DNA of 64,000 nt from Hyphomicrobiales bacterium (GTDB lineage: Bacteria > Pseudomonadota > Alphaproteobacteria > Rhizobiales > NORP267): the NCBI GenBank assembly GCA_021775875.1, contig JAJFHA010000028.1, positions 23,292 through 87,291 on the forward strand, in the 5' to 3' direction. A program made the position numbers and the translations under genes. Below are positions 29,271 through 37,818 of the stretch, piece after piece (positions within the stretch are counted from its first letter, which is position 1; the number at the start of each line of letters is the position of its first letter). The notes beneath the pieces are model-generated. The model saw only the letters and a list, made by a program, of their open reading frames with translations. It was not told where the DNA came from and made no database searches.

Positions 29271-30218
29271 ATGGATCAACTATACGGATATTCTCTCTAC
29301 GGCCTGTCGCTGCTGACCTTTGGCGGGATTTACGCCATGCTGGCCTTGGGTCTCAATATTCAATTGGGATTTACCGGGCTTTTTAACGCGGGCATTGCCG
29401 GGTTTTTTGTCGTTGGTGCCTATGTTTCGGCGATCCTTTCAACAGCGCCTTCGGAGCGCCATATTGGTGGATTTGACTGGCCTATTCCTTTTTCTCTTGT
29501 GGCCGCGATGGTGGTCAGTGCGCTCATTGGTTGGGCGGTGGCTCGAATATGTATGCGCCTCAGAGCCGATTATCTGGCCATTGCCACGCTAGGGATCGCT
29601 GAAATTTTGCGGCTCATTTTCAAGAACGAAACTGATCTGACAAATGGTGCGCGTGGGGTTTCCTATATTCCGAAGCCTTATGAAAGTCTGGCGCAACCCT
29701 GGAACCACGTGATGATGACGGTGGTGGTGCTGGCGATTGTGGCTGTGCTTTATTTCATGCTTGAGCGGGCGCGAAAATCACCCTGGGGCCGGGTCATGGC
29801 GGCGATTCGCGAAAACGAAGATTCAGCGCGTGCAGCCGGTAAAAATGTTGACCGCCTGCGCGTTCAGGCCTTTGTTGTCGGCTCGGCCATGATGGGTCTG
29901 GGTGGTGGCATGATGGCGCATCATCTGAAATTTATTGACCCGAACGCTGCCGACCCGACCACCGCGACGTTCCTGGTCTTTGTGATGCTGATTGTTGGCG
30001 GTAGTGGTAACAACAAGGGTGCCATTGTTGGCGCCTTGTTGATGTGGACGATCTGGTCAGCGACTGAAATTTTCACCAGTATGCTGCCGGGTGATCTGGC
30101 GATCCGGTCCGCCTATATCCGGGTGTTCCTGATCGGATTGATGTTGCAGATCATGTTGCAAAAATTTCCGCAGGGTTTATTCCCGGAAAAACGACTGGAA
30201 ACAGGGAGTTCCGGTTAA
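29271..30218 (+). CDS. livM: ABC transporter permease, LivM type
   Basis: Second permease, 315 residues from ATG 29271. The start at 29229 lies inside livH and is rejected because GGGAGGG precedes the later ATG. Motifs: GGIYAMLALGLNIQLGFTG and LFNAGIAGFFVVGAY at the N-terminus, DYLAIATLGIAEILR, SPWGRVMAAIRENE (ATPase-contact loop) and LVFVMLIVGGSGNNKGA. Six to eight membrane segments. Pairs with LivH to form the channel. Confidence 0.92.
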   Translation: MDQLYGYSLYGLSLLTFGGIYAMLALGLNIQLGFTGLFNAGIAGFFVVGAYVSAILSTAPSERHIGGFDWPIPFSLVAAMVVSALIGWAVARICMRLRADYLAIATLGIAEILRLIFKNETDLTNGARGVSYIPKPYESLAQPWNHVMMTVVVLAIVAVLYFMLERARKSPWGRVMAAIRENEDSARAAGKNVDRLRVQAFVVGSAMMGLGGGMMAHHLKFIDPNAADPTTATFLVFVMLIVGGSGNNKGAIVGALLMWTIWSATEIFTSMLPGDLAIRSAYIRVFLIGLMLQIMLQKFPQGLFPEKRLETGSSG

Positions 30219-30336
30219 AATATTCTGACATTTCCTGATGGCCGTTAAGGCTGAAAAGCAAGAATCCGGAACCGGAATTGCATTTTACCGGGAATTGTCG
30301 GAACATAGGGCAGGAGCCTTATCTCTGTGGGCCATT

Positions 30337-30366
30337 TTGGTCCGTGTAATATCCAAGAAGTATATA
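30337..30366 (+). promoter_or_regulatory. Possible promoter of the substrate-binding protein gene
   Basis: TTGGTC and TATATA (overlapping TATAAT) are 18 bases apart, ending 20 bases before the binding-protein start. A separate promoter would allow the binding protein to be made in excess over the membrane parts, which is usual for such systems. The -35 match is only fair. Confidence 0.35.
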
Positions 30367-30386
30367 ATTTAATTGGGAGACGAGTG

Positions 30387-31598
30387 ATGATGAAGACTTT
30401 TAAACAGTTGGCCCTTGCCAGCACGATGCTTGCATTTGTAGGCACCGCGGCAATTGCTGACGAAATCAAGGTTGGCTCGGTTGCTGGTGTAACCGGCCCG
30501 ATTGCTGAACTGGTTGTGCCTATTGTTGCCGGTCGGCAAATGGCTGCTGACCAGATCAACGCTGCTGGCGGCCTGTTGAATGGCGATACCATGACAATGG
30601 TACTTGCTGATTCGCAGTGTGATCCGAAAGCTGGCGTGGATGCTGGCACCAAGGTTGTGAATGTTGAACAGGTTGTAGCCATCGTTGGCGCAAGCTGCTC
30701 GGGCGCTACTAACGGTATGGTTCAGTCAGTGACCATTCCTGCTGGTGTTGTTGCATTGTCGGATTCTGCGACCGCACCGTCCATCACCGATCTTGACGAC
30801 AATGATCTGGTTTTCCGGGTTGCCGCGTCTGATGCTTATCAGGGCGCTGCTATCGCCCAGCTCGCATGGGACCAGGGCTATCGTACGCTTGCAATGACCT
30901 ATGCAAATGACGATTACAATGCTGGCCTGGCCGGTGTATTTGAAGCCGCATTCAAGGGTCTCGGTGGTACGATTACTTCGAACCAGATGCATGAACCCAA
31001 CAAGGCATCCTACCGCTCAGAGCTTTCAACGCTCTCCGGTAATGGGGCTGAAGGTCTTGCCATCTTCGCTTATTATGGTGGTTCAGGTATTGCCATCATG
31101 CGGAACGCTCTGGAAGCTGGTCTTTTTGAAAAATTCCTGGCTGCCGACGGCATGTTCGACCAGTCTGTAATTGATCAGATCGGTGCTGATGTTCTTCGTG
31201 ATAATATCATGATCACGCAGGCCGCTTCCGATTACGATGATCCGTCCTATGTGGCATTTGCTGGTGCTTTTGAAGCAACCGGCCACAGCCCGCAAGCACC
31301 TTATGCGGCACACGGTTATGATGCGGCATTCCTGATTGCGCTCGCAATTGAGAAAGCCGGCAGCACCGACCGCGCAGCAATTAGTGCAGCGCTTCGTGAA
31401 GTCGCTGGACCTCCTGGTGTCGTGATCCGTCCTGGTGAATGGGCCAAGGCCAAGGCAGCCATCGCTGCTGGTCAAGACGTCAATTACGAAGGCGCAGTTG
31501 GCAATAACGACTTTGACGGCAATGGCGATGTAACCGGTTTGTTCTCGGTCAACGTTGTTGGCGCTGATGGCAAATGGACAGGTAATCTGATCCGCTAG
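30387..31598 (+). CDS. ABC transporter substrate-binding protein (LivJ/LivK type)
   Basis: Periplasmic binding protein of 403 residues. Signal peptide about 1-24 (hydrophobic ALASTMLAFVGTAAIA, cleavage near AIA-DE). The mature part begins EIKVGSVAGVTGPIAEL, with MAADQINAAGGLLNGD and GASCSGATNGMVQ, a type I periplasmic fold of the Peripla_BP_6 group. ATG 30387 follows GGGAG. It lies 168 bases after livM and is closed by a strong terminator. It delivers the ligand to LivHM; the ligand may be an amino acid, but this fold also binds aromatic acids and amides. Confidence 0.92.
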   Translation: MMKTFKQLALASTMLAFVGTAAIADEIKVGSVAGVTGPIAELVVPIVAGRQMAADQINAAGGLLNGDTMTMVLADSQCDPKAGVDAGTKVVNVEQVVAIVGASCSGATNGMVQSVTIPAGVVALSDSATAPSITDLDDNDLVFRVAASDAYQGAAIAQLAWDQGYRTLAMTYANDDYNAGLAGVFEAAFKGLGGTITSNQMHEPNKASYRSELSTLSGNGAEGLAIFAYYGGSGIAIMRNALEAGLFEKFLAADGMFDQSVIDQIGADVLRDNIMITQAASDYDDPSYVAFAGAFEATGHSPQAPYAAHGYDAAFLIALAIEKAGSTDRAAISAALREVAGPPGVVIRPGEWAKAKAAIAAGQDVNYEGAVGNNDFDGNGDVTGLFSVNVVGADGKWTGNLIR

Positions 31599-31626
31599 CA
31601 ACCAGCGGCATTAGCTGAATATTTTG

Positions 31627-31666
31627 CCGGGGCGGAGCCACATGGTTTCGTCCCGGTTTCTTTTTG
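31627..31666 (+). terminator. Intrinsic terminator after the binding-protein gene
   Basis: CCGGGGCG pairs with CGTCCCGG (one G-T pair) around an inner, partly paired loop, followed by TTTCTTTTTG. It begins 29 bases after the stop codon and ends the importer transcript. Confidence 0.7.
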
Positions 31667-31685
31667 TAATCCGGGTGAATGTGTA

Positions 31686-32579
31686 ATGACACAAACAAAA
31701 CGTCCTGCAGTAGCGCTGATCGGGTGCGGTCGATGGGGGCAGAATTACCTCCAGCATCTTGGTGATTATTGGGACGAAGTACATGTTTGCGATGCGGACC
31801 GGGACAAGATGGCCGAAATTGCGGCCAAATACCCGGATTTTCATTTCCCTGAATGGGAAGAAGAGCTGGATAGCGTGCCGGAACTGGATACGATTATCTG
31901 CGTTCCACCGCAATTTACCCACGAGCGGGTTTCGCGCTGGATCGGCAAGGCGGCACGCATATTGGTGGAAAAACCATATTTCCCCCGGCGTAACGGCTTG
32001 TTTGAAGAATTCCCGGAACAGGGCGGTTGCTATATCGGGCATATTCGGTTGCAAACGCCGCTGATGCAGTTTCTGGAAGAATATCATTCCCTTGATGAGG
32101 CGCACCGGGTGACCTTTGTGCGTAAACTGGCGGAACGCCGCTTCGGCTCAATCGGATTGATGCCGGATCTGTTTATCCACGATATTGCGGTTGTGTTCAG
32201 GGTGCTTGGGCAAGGGATAAACGAACTTGAGTTCGAACATTATGAGGAAACCCGGGATTTTCTTGAAACTGTCCTGAAAGCGCCCGATGGGTCGCTCTAT
32301 ACGTTTCGTTATATTACCGATTCCGAGGAGCGGCTGGACCATGTCGCCTTGGAGCGAGGCCAGCTCAGTGTGTTGCTGGATGAACGCAAAACTCTGGTTC
32401 TCCAGAAGGGCAAAGAGCCGCGCGATTTAAGCGGTGATATTTCACCTCTGGAGCGACAGGTGCAGAAATTCAGTCAACCGGAACAGGCAAAGATCGATCT
32501 GTTTTCGTTTGCAGAAATGATCGAACTCGAAAAATTCTTCGAGACGACTTTTGGCGACCGTGCTTTTACCGGTCTGTAA
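31686..32579 (+). CDS. Gfo/Idh/MocA family oxidoreductase
   Basis: NAD(P)-dependent oxidoreductase of 297 residues. An N-terminal Rossmann domain starts with VALIGCGRWGQNYLQHL and contains VHVCDADRDK. The family's catalytic lysine lies in LVEKPYFPRR, and a C-terminal alpha/beta domain includes FIHDIAVVFRVLG in place of the usual D..H catalytic pair region. Likely acts on a sugar-like or polyol substrate; the real substrate is unknown. It sits alone between the importer terminator and a convergent ligase gene. Confidence 0.8.
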   Translation: MTQTKRPAVALIGCGRWGQNYLQHLGDYWDEVHVCDADRDKMAEIAAKYPDFHFPEWEEELDSVPELDTIICVPPQFTHERVSRWIGKAARILVEKPYFPRRNGLFEEFPEQGGCYIGHIRLQTPLMQFLEEYHSLDEAHRVTFVRKLAERRFGSIGLMPDLFIHDIAVVFRVLGQGINELEFEHYEETRDFLETVLKAPDGSLYTFRYITDSEERLDHVALERGQLSVLLDERKTLVLQKGKEPRDLSGDISPLERQVQKFSQPEQAKIDLFSFAEMIELEKFFETTFGDRAFTGL

Positions 32580-32599
32580 AACTGAGATGTTGATCCTGA

Positions 32600-34438
32600 T
32601 CAGCCAATAATGATCGCACCGTCCTTACCTGCATAAAGCGCCTCGATTTCGTCGCTGCGATTTTCAATCACGGCGCGCTGGTTGATATAACCCTTGTCGG
32701 TTATTTCGTTGTCATCGATACCCGGAAGTCGGGTCATTATCTTGACCCGGTCGATCCGCATGCTGGATGCCGGATGGTCATTATTATAGGCGATGATTTT
32801 CTCGTTGATCATGGTGCGGATGACGTCATTTGCCGCAAGCTCTTCCAGCGAAATGTCGGCGGCGAGGTTAGCGGCCTCCGCGCAAGCGGCCGGGTTCAGA
32901 AACAATAGAAGGCCGATATTGTTGCGGTCGTGGCCGGTGACAACAGCGTCTTGAACCAATGGCGCTATAGCCGCGATGGCGGTGATTCGCAGGGCACCTA
33001 CATGAATCCAGACGCCTGTGAGCAGCTTGAAATTCTCGGCAGTCCTGCCATCGAATACCAGGCCTTTTATTGGGTCATCTGGGTCTTCAAACTTGCCGGC
33101 ATCGCCGATCATGTAATAGCCCTCATCGTCAAAGGCTTCGGCGGTCTGTTCGACGTTTTTGAAATAACCGGGCATGATGTTGGGGCCTTTGATCCGCATT
33201 TCCATTTTGCCGGAATTTGGCACCATTTTTATGGAGTTTCCCGGCGCCGGAAGGCCGATAACGCCGGCTTTGTTGATTGGAAAATAAACCGACGTGATAA
33301 GGGGTGAGGTTTCGGTGGAGCCCCAGGACGAAGTCATGAAGATATTGTCGCGACCGGCAAGCGCCGCGACTGCTTCGAGGCGTTCCCACAGGCTTTGAGG
33401 CAAAGCGGCTGCAGCATAAAAAATCATTTGAAGATCGCGGAAAAACATCTCCCTTAGACCTTCGTCTTTTTCAAGAAACGGGAGCAGCATTTCAATCCCG
33501 CGCGGGGCGTTGAAATGGATGGTTGAGGGGTTTTCGCGCAGAGACGCGACGGTTTCTTCAATCAGTCCCGGCACCGGTTTACCGTGATCGATATTCAGGG
33601 TGCCGCCGTTACGAAGGACCAGATTGAAATTATGATTGCCACCAAAGGTGTGGCTCCAGGGGAGCCATTCAACGAGCACAGGTGGCGTCGTTTTCAGGAA
33701 AGGCCAGATTTGCGATAGCGCTTGTTGATTGGAACACAACATGCGCTGGGTGTTCAGGACCCCTTTTGGCAAGCCAGTTGATCCGGATGTGAACAGGATT
33801 TTGGCGATTGTATCAGGGGTTATTTTGGCAAAGGCTTCAGCCACGGCAGGCGTTGGCCGGGTTGCTATAATCTGCTCAAAGGTGACTGCATTTTCCAGCG
33901 CGTCGGCATTTTTCTTAACCGCCAACTTTACGCCTTTTGTATCCAGCGCCCCAATAGCCGTCTGGAAAGCCGCACCATCGGCGGCGTAAATCATCCGCGG
34001 GTGGGTCAGCTCGAAGACATATTTCAGTTTGGCGTGATCTTGAGACAGTAGCGAATAAGCGGGGGAGATCGGGACCGCCGGCACGCCGATATGCATGGCG
34101 CCAAGGGTCAGGAAGGCATGCTCCAGGCTGTTTTCCGACAGGATCATTAGCGGCGTGTTGGCATCATAATTCTGATCAAGCAGGAATTGTGCGATTGCTT
34201 CGACAATCTTCAGGCTGGCGGCATAGCTGTATTTTTGCCATGTGCCTGCTTCATCACGTTCCGACAAAAATACGCTGTCCGGTGCGGTCTCGGCCCAGTG
34301 AATCAGATGATGGCCAAGCGCGGCAGGATAGTCCTGCAATTTGATACCGGATTCAAGAATAATGGTGCCGTCTTCCCGATGCTCAACCTCCAGCGATGGT
34401 TTGGCGAATTCCAGCCCGTTATAAAATATATGATCCAT
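32600..34438 (-). CDS. Feruloyl-CoA synthase-like AMP-forming ligase
   Basis: Adenylate-forming CoA ligase of 612 residues. The ATP-binding loop is ILFTSGSTGLPKGVLNTQRM (shown as LFTSGSTGLPKGVL), then SWGSTETSPL (A5 motif) and MIGDAGKF...KGLVFDGRTAENFKL near the hinge. The extended N-terminus and overall length fit feruloyl-CoA synthases of hydroxycinnamate degradation. No feruloyl-CoA hydratase/lyase is adjacent, though an enoyl-CoA-hydratase-like gene lies at 47743. Divergent from the opine dehydrogenase pair. Other aryl acids are possible substrates. Confidence 0.85.
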   Translation of the reverse strand: MDHIFYNGLEFAKPSLEVEHREDGTIILESGIKLQDYPAALGHHLIHWAETAPDSVFLSERDEAGTWQKYSYAASLKIVEAIAQFLLDQNYDANTPLMILSENSLEHAFLTLGAMHIGVPAVPISPAYSLLSQDHAKLKYVFELTHPRMIYAADGAAFQTAIGALDTKGVKLAVKKNADALENAVTFEQIIATRPTPAVAEAFAKITPDTIAKILFTSGSTGLPKGVLNTQRMLCSNQQALSQIWPFLKTTPPVLVEWLPWSHTFGGNHNFNLVLRNGGTLNIDHGKPVPGLIEETVASLRENPSTIHFNAPRGIEMLLPFLEKDEGLREMFFRDLQMIFYAAAALPQSLWERLEAVAALAGRDNIFMTSSWGSTETSPLITSVYFPINKAGVIGLPAPGNSIKMVPNSGKMEMRIKGPNIMPGYFKNVEQTAEAFDDEGYYMIGDAGKFEDPDDPIKGLVFDGRTAENFKLLTGVWIHVGALRITAIAAIAPLVQDAVVTGHDRNNIGLLLFLNPAACAEAANLAADISLEELAANDVIRTMINEKIIAYNNDHPASSMRIDRVKIMTRLPGIDDNEITDKGYINQRAVIENRSDEIEALYAGKDGAIIIG

Positions 34439-34471
34439 ACTTCATTGCTCCGCTTGCCAGTCATACTGTCT

Positions 34472-34508
34472 GGCGGCAAGATAGCCGCCGAATAGCGGGC
34501 ATGCCCGC
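34472..34508. other. Two neighbouring GC palindromes in a divergent promoter region
   Basis: GGCGGC-AAGATA-GCCGCC (34472-34489) and the perfect 14-base palindrome GCGGGCATGCCCGC (34495-34508) lie side by side between the CoA ligase and the opine-dehydrogenase gene. A TATAGT hexamer follows at 34519. They may be regulator sites or leader hairpins; nothing distinguishes these from sequence. Confidence 0.35.
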
Positions 34509-34540
34509 ACAACAAAAGTATAGTTCCTCTGAGGGGAAAA

Positions 34541-35644
34541 ATGCGAATCGGAGTGGGCATGAAAATAGCGGTACTTGGCGGTGGACACGGATGTTATGCC
34601 GCCGCTGTTGATCTGGCCGAACAAGGGCATGACGTTGCCTTTTGGCGGCGCGACAAAGCGTCTCTTGCCGGGATTATGAAAACCGGCGAAATCCATCTGA
34701 AAGATGCTAGCGGTACGCGGGCCGTCAAGCTTGGTCTCGTTACCGATGATCTGGCGGCGGCTGTGTCCGGCGCAGCACTTGTTGTGATCCCGCTTCCGGC
34801 GACGGCGCAGGCGGATCTCGCTAAAACCCTCGCGCCGCATCTGGAAGACGGTCAGGTGGTTTTTATTCCGCCCGGCACATTCGGGTCGCTTATATTTTCG
34901 CGTGCCATGAAGGAAGCAGGTAACAACGCGGATGTGAGTTTTGCTGAAACCGGCACTTTGCCCTATCTGGCGCGCAAGCATGGCGAAGACAATGTCACAA
35001 TTTCTGTGCGTGCGACCCGGCTGCCGACAGGGGTTTATCCTGCCAGCCGGACGGATCAGGCCTTTGCAATATTGGAACAAGCCTATCCGGCGGTGGAGCG
35101 ACTGGATGATTGCCTGAGCGGAGCGCTGATGAATGCCGGGCCGATTATCCACCCACCACTGATCATGATGAATGCCGGGCCGCTGCAACATTTTGACGTT
35201 TGGGATATCCACAATGAAGGAACGCAACCATCTATCCGCAGCGTAACAGATGCGCTGGACGCAGAACGGATGGCGCTACGCGAAGCGCTTGGTTATGGCG
35301 CACCGCATTTTCCGCTAGTGGATCATTATGATGATGCGCGGCCGGAATGGATGTACGGCAACGCCTCGCACGAACGTCTCACGGATAGTGGCGACTGGCG
35401 GGAAAAAATAGACCTCCATACCCATCGCTATCTTCGCGAAGATATCGCGCTCGGGCTGGTTTTTTATGTAACGCTCGGGCGCTGGGCCAATGTAGATATG
35501 CCGGTCGCGTCCGGTCTGGTTGCATTGGCGTCGGCGGTCACCGGTGAGGACCTGATCAACGGCCCCCGGTCATGGAAGAGCCTTGGTCTTGACAGCATGT
35601 CGCGTGATGACGTGGCTCAATTGCTTCGCGACGGAGAGATTTGA
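34541..35644 (+). CDS. Opine dehydrogenase family protein (octopine/nopaline dehydrogenase fold)
   Basis: NAD(P) oxidoreductase of 367 residues. Residues 7-140 are a Rossmann domain beginning MKIAVLGGGHGCYAAAVDLA; the C-terminal domain from about 185 contains GPIIHPPLI, holding the catalytic histidine of the octopine/nopaline dehydrogenase family. In that family a keto acid is reductively condensed with an amino acid, or an opine is oxidised. ATG 34541 has AGGGG upstream; ATG 34559, directly before the Rossmann strand, is an alternative. Its stop overlaps the next gene as TGATG, so the two are coupled. Substrate unknown. Confidence 0.85.
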   Translation: MRIGVGMKIAVLGGGHGCYAAAVDLAEQGHDVAFWRRDKASLAGIMKTGEIHLKDASGTRAVKLGLVTDDLAAAVSGAALVVIPLPATAQADLAKTLAPHLEDGQVVFIPPGTFGSLIFSRAMKEAGNNADVSFAETGTLPYLARKHGEDNVTISVRATRLPTGVYPASRTDQAFAILEQAYPAVERLDDCLSGALMNAGPIIHPPLIMMNAGPLQHFDVWDIHNEGTQPSIRSVTDALDAERMALREALGYGAPHFPLVDHYDDARPEWMYGNASHERLTDSGDWREKIDLHTHRYLREDIALGLVFYVTLGRWANVDMPVASGLVALASAVTGEDLINGPRSWKSLGLDSMSRDDVAQLLRDGEI

Positions 35645-36618
35645 TGAGCGCAATTGTTGTTGTCGGCGCGGGCCGGATGGGGCGTGGCATCGCGCAGGTT
35701 TTCGCCTATGCCGGGCAGGACATTACGATCCTAGATATCAAGGATCGCCCACTTGATGATTTGCCGGATCTGTTTGACGCCGGGCGGAAGGAGATATCTG
35801 AAAACTTACGCTTCATAGCGGAAGCGGATGTGTTTGATGCAGACCAGATCCCTGACATTCTGGCACGTGTGCAATTTGCTGGTCGGGAAGATGCTGCCAA
35901 TGTACTGGGACAGGCGGAACTGGTTTTTGAAGGGGTGCCCGAGCGGCAGGATGCCAAGAAAAAGGCCTTTGCCTTTATCTGCGCCCATCTGCCCGATGAC
36001 GCTATCATCGCATCAACCACATCCACCATGCTGAGCGATATGCTGGCCAGATTTGTGACCCGGCCCGAGCGGTTTCTCAATGCCCATTGGCTGAACCCGG
36101 CCTATCTGGTGCCGCTGGTAGAGGTCAGCCTGGCGGCGGAGACCAGCGAAGCTGTTGTTGAAAAAGTGATGGATTTGCTGGTCGCGATTGGCAAGGTTCC
36201 GGTTCGGTGTGAAGCGTCCCCAGGCTATATTGTGCCGCGTCTGCAAGCCTTGATAATGAACGAAGCTGCGCGAATTGTGGAAGAGGGCGTTGCCAGTGCC
36301 GAGGATGTAGACAGGGCGGTGCGCTATGGGCTTGGACTTCGCTTTGCCACCATGGGCCCGATAGAATTTATCGATTGGGGCGGGTTGGATATTCTCTATT
36401 ATGCATCGCGCTATATGACCGAAGCGACCGGCTCTGATCGTTTCCAAGCCCCAGATAGCGTGGTCGAGAAAATGCAGGCTGGTGATATCGGGATGAGCAG
36501 CGGCAAGGGGTATTACGACTTCTCGAAAATCGATGTTGAAGCCTATAAGCGCGATATGCTGGCCCGGTTTGTAAACCAGGTGAAACATCTCGGCTTACTG
36601 AAACCCCCTACCACTTAA
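35644..36618 (+). CDS. 3-hydroxyacyl-CoA dehydrogenase family protein
   Basis: Single-function NAD dehydrogenase of 324 residues: VVVGAGRMGRGIAQVFAYAG at the start (as VGAGRMGRGIAQ), LVFEGVPERQDAKK, ASTTSTMLSDMLA, the catalytic histidine in NAHWLNPAYLVPLVEV, and a C-terminal dimer domain with SGKGYYDFS. The AHWLNPAYL form differs from HFFNP of 3-hydroxybutyryl-CoA dehydrogenases and is nearer to carnitine or 3-hydroxy-acid dehydrogenase relatives. Coupled to the opine dehydrogenase by a TGATG junction, so the two may act in sequence. Confidence 0.83.
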   Translation: MSAIVVVGAGRMGRGIAQVFAYAGQDITILDIKDRPLDDLPDLFDAGRKEISENLRFIAEADVFDADQIPDILARVQFAGREDAANVLGQAELVFEGVPERQDAKKKAFAFICAHLPDDAIIASTTSTMLSDMLARFVTRPERFLNAHWLNPAYLVPLVEVSLAAETSEAVVEKVMDLLVAIGKVPVRCEASPGYIVPRLQALIMNEAARIVEEGVASAEDVDRAVRYGLGLRFATMGPIEFIDWGGLDILYYASRYMTEATGSDRFQAPDSVVEKMQAGDIGMSSGKGYYDFSKIDVEAYKRDMLARFVNQVKHLGLLKPPTT

Positions 36619-36626
36619 AGTCTGAA

Positions 36627-36917
36627 CTAGACCCCGTCGATAATGATCGTCGAGCATTCTGCAGCGGCGTTGCGAATGGCTTTTACGGGTATATATTCTT
36701 CCGCCCCCAACATCGCTTTGGCAGCAGCCATATCCTTGAATTCGAGGACCACGATCCGGGTTGGTTCCCAAAGTTCGTTTTCAACAATTTCCATGTCGCC
36801 GCCTCGGGCGCGGTATTGGCCGCCGAATTTTTCAACAATAGGGCGTGCTAACTTCTTGTAGCCCTCATAGGCTTCCGCATCATTTATTTTGGTGTCTACG
36901 ATTACATAAGCTGCCAT
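36627..36917 (-). CDS. DUF1330 domain protein
   Basis: Small 96-residue protein of the DUF1330 family, dimeric alpha-beta barrel fold: AAYVIVDTKINDAEAYEGYK, KFGGQYRARGGDMEIVE, RIVVLEFKDMAAAKA. No enzyme activity is established for the family. It is the last gene of the homoprotocatechuate operon, 22 bases behind hpaD, so a supporting role in that pathway is possible. GGGG ribosome site before ATG. Confidence 0.85.
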   Translation of the reverse strand: MAAYVIVDTKINDAEAYEGYKKLARPIVEKFGGQYRARGGDMEIVENELWEPTRIVVLEFKDMAAAKAMLGAEEYIPVKAIRNAAAECSTIIIDGV

Positions 36918-36939
36918 TTGGTTTCCCCTGTTTGCCGCT

Positions 36940-37794
36940 TTAGCGTTTCAATGGTGCTGACAATTCTACATTGATCTGACCGGTTCCGGAACTGCCAAAA
37001 TAGGGTGTCAGGATATCTGCTGTTCCCTGATATGCGTCCCAACCCAATGCGCCGAACAACATTGCGGTATCAATCATGGCGCATTCGCCGTGGCAGCGTT
37101 TGGCATATTCGGGCAGCATGGCAAGGAATTCGGTCCATTGCCCCGACTTCCAGAGATCAACCACGCGCAAATCGATCTGGCGGTTAAATTCTCCATTGAT
37201 CAGGTTTAGCCCGGCTTCCGACAATTCGTTTGGCCAGAATTCGTGGGAAAGCGAGCCGCTTGCCAACACCGCGACCTTGCGGTTCGAATTGGTAATTGCG
37301 GTAGCGATGGCGTCCCCGACAGCGCGGCCCTCTTCGATGCTGGCAAACTGGTTGGCGGCAACGGGCAGGACCCGAGCAAATTTATCTTCGTTGATGAAGT
37401 GCATCGGGAGCAGGGTGCCGTATTCGCAAGCCAGATGCGACGTTTTGTGGGCAATCGCCCGGAACCCGGCGTCGCGCACGCTTTCAGCAAGTGCATCTCC
37501 CAGTTCCGGGTCGCCCTGATAATCATATTCCATGTCCATCAACATGTGGGGTAGTTCGTGGCTGGTAAAAATCCCGTTATGGCGCTCTTTGGCGTTGAAA
37601 TGAAACCCCTGGTTGACGATCCAGTGCGTATCAAAAATAACAAAAGTTTCGACCCCGGCGGCCTTGGCCCTTTTGCCGAGTTCGCGATAACCGGTTACGG
37701 CGAAGTCGCGAATGCCGCGGAATTTTTCCATGGTTTCCGACATCCAGATGGACGGTACGTGGGTTATTTTGGCAGCCTGTACGATGCGTCCCAT
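36940..37794 (-). CDS. hpaD: 3,4-dihydroxyphenylacetate 2,3-dioxygenase, class III extradiol
   Basis: Non-haem iron ring-cleavage enzyme of the LigB superfamily turning homoprotocatechuate into 5-carboxymethyl-2-hydroxymuconate semialdehyde. The 284-residue product has AKITHVPSIWMSE (metal histidine near residue 12), VIFDTHWIVNQGFHF, HKTSHLACEYGTLLPMHF and GSLSHEFWP, matching HpaD of E. coli type pathways. Followed by the DUF1330 gene and preceded by hpaE, 24 bases apart; AGGA eight bases before ATG. Confidence 0.92.
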   Translation of the reverse strand: MGRIVQAAKITHVPSIWMSETMEKFRGIRDFAVTGYRELGKRAKAAGVETFVIFDTHWIVNQGFHFNAKERHNGIFTSHELPHMLMDMEYDYQGDPELGDALAESVRDAGFRAIAHKTSHLACEYGTLLPMHFINEDKFARVLPVAANQFASIEEGRAVGDAIATAITNSNRKVAVLASGSLSHEFWPNELSEAGLNLINGEFNRQIDLRVVDLWKSGQWTEFLAMLPEYAKRCHGECAMIDTAMLFGALGWDAYQGTADILTPYFGSSGTGQINVELSAPLKR

Positions 37795-37818
37795 ATCGTG
37801 TTTCCTGGTTTGATTAGC

